From Deltaproteobacteria bacterium (GTDB lineage Bacteria > SAR324 > JACQKK01), in the NCBI GenBank assembly GCA_029858165.1, contig JAOUFO010000015.1, positions 1 to 14,661 on the forward strand: a DNA stretch of 14,661 nucleotides. Reading direction: 5' to 3'. This document shows positions 13,850-14,661 of this stretch, piece after piece. The notes beneath the pieces were generated by a model. That model was given only the letters and a program-made list of their open reading frames with translations. It was not told where the DNA came from and searched no databases. Made by a program: the position numbers and the translations under genes. Position 1 is the stretch's first letter, and each line of letters starts with the position of its first letter.

Positions 13850-13905
13850 CAGGGGATACCTCCCATCCTTGGGGTTTCCGTAAAGTTACCGTCCAACCTG
13901 CCCGG

Positions 13906-14661
13906 TCAATCCCGCGGCAGGGTTTGATACAAATATCCTGCCATCCCCAATGTAAACCAGTCATTGAGGCCGGTGGCCAGACTGGATGCCAGTGAAATCT
14001 CCCGCCGGACCATTTGGGGGCGGTCTTGTTCCAAGGCAAAGGCGGCCAGATGGAGATGCACCCGGGCCACGCCGTTTTGGTCGCTTTCTTTTTGAAAGCG
14101 GTAGGATGCCTCGGAAAGCAGCCCCTTGTAATCTTTTCCGTCAAACGAAAGACGGATGATTTCTGCCTTTTGCTCCATGGCCAGCGGAAAAGCCAGAGGG
14201 ACCATTCTTTCATCCCCCAAGATGGAGGACAACACCCTTTGGGCCGCAACCAGCTTGCCGTTTTGAATGTAGGCCCTGGATGCCAAAAGCATCACCATAT
14301 ACCGGGGCAATCCCTTTTGCTCCCCGGATGAAAAAGAGGCCAAAGAGCGGGTGAACAGCACTTCAGCCTCCCGGTAATTTCCCTGGGAAAACCGGATGAA
14401 TCCATCCAGGGCCAGGATGGTGGGGGTCAGCCCCTCCCGCTGGGCCAGGGGGGTGTCCATAATCCGTTTGAGGTATCCTGTGGCTTTTTCCGCCTGTTCC
14501 TCATCAAACGAATAGGGTTCATCCGGGGCTACCCGATACGGTTTTATAAAGCTGTTTCTGGAGCGGAAGGCCATCAGCAGATGCAACTGGGCCATCCTGA
14601 ACCAATCCTGGACATTCCGGGACTGGCGGGCGGACCATTCCCGGGTTTGGGATTCAATCCG
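13906..14661 (-). CDS. TPR-like helical repeat protein, 5' end beyond the window
   Basis: The frame is open to the right edge (14661), giving 251 visible residues; an internal ATG at 14595 is probably not the start, because coding-like sequence (VQDWFRMAQLHLLMAFRS) runs through it. The protein is helical with TPR-type repeats. One is LTPTILALDGFIRFSQGNYR followed by EAEVLFTRSLASF, and another is YMVMLLASRAYIQNGKLVAA followed by QRVLSS. Later helices include VARVHLHLAAFALEQ. TPR proteins act as binding scaffolds; the neighbouring barrel gene suggests an envelope role, but the signal sequence, if any, lies outside the window. Confidence 0.7.
   Translation of the reverse strand, partial: RIESQTREWSARQSRNVQDWFRMAQLHLLMAFRSRNSFIKPYRVAPDEPYSFDEEQAEKATGYLKRIMDTPLAQREGLTPTILALDGFIRFSQGNYREAEVLFTRSLASFSSGEQKGLPRYMVMLLASRAYIQNGKLVAAQRVLSSILGDERMVPLAFPLAMEQKAEIIRLSFDGKDYKGLLSEASYRFQKESDQNGVARVHLHLAAFALEQDRPQMVRREISLASSLATGLNDWFTLGMAGYLYQTLPRD

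Overview
The window reads as a chromosomal segment of a Gram-negative bacterium. The signs are inner-membrane FtsX-type ABC transporters, a predicted outer-membrane beta-barrel with a C-terminal phenylalanine, lipoyl synthase, ScpB and FxsA. Composition is split. Roughly positions 340-4680 (most clearly 3600-4700) are visibly AT-richer, while 4880-14661 is GC-rich with C/G-ending codons and many CCCC/GGGG runs. I cannot name the species; a proteobacterium-like lineage is the most I would say.

Left block (1-4820): a degenerate 15-16 bp tandem repeat (1-81) is followed by a ~90 bp dispersed repeat (95-184). Next is a 141 bp MITE-like element with 12 bp terminal inverted repeats and a 5 bp target duplication (192-342), ending exactly at a stop codon. 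A minus-strand four-gene operon follows: PadR-type regulator -> unrecognised four-helix membrane protein -> ABC ATPase -> 810-residue FtsX-type permease. Its promoter carries a 7-1-7 bp palindrome lying between the -35 and -10, so PadR probably autoregulates the operon. A second copy of the ~90 bp repeat, in the same orientation, lies just beyond the promoter (4727-4817). The AT-rich module is therefore bracketed by direct repeats and may have been acquired as a unit.

Middle block (4884-8311), plus strand: a membrane-anchored zinc aminopeptidase-like protein overlaps lipA (lipoyl synthase), followed by a 71-residue membrane-anchored small protein and fxsA, then a probable terminator and scpB with a clear ribosome binding site. 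The scpB 3' side holds an unusually structured intergenic element (8325-8460).

Right block (8466-14661): a YbbA/YbbP-type ABC ATPase-permease pair on the minus strand (4 nt overlap) is divergent from an MhpD-like hydratase gene, which has a palindromic operator-like site in its putative promoter. The 3' regions of the YbbP-like gene and the hydratase gene share a 21 bp motif, each in the sense orientation. The window ends with a minus-strand pair: a TPR-like protein running off the right edge, then a predicted outer-membrane beta-barrel protein.

The best candidates for something undescribed are the repeat-bracketed PadR/membrane-protein/ABC module, the MITE-like insertion at its 3' end, and the structured 8325-8460 element with the shared 3' motif.
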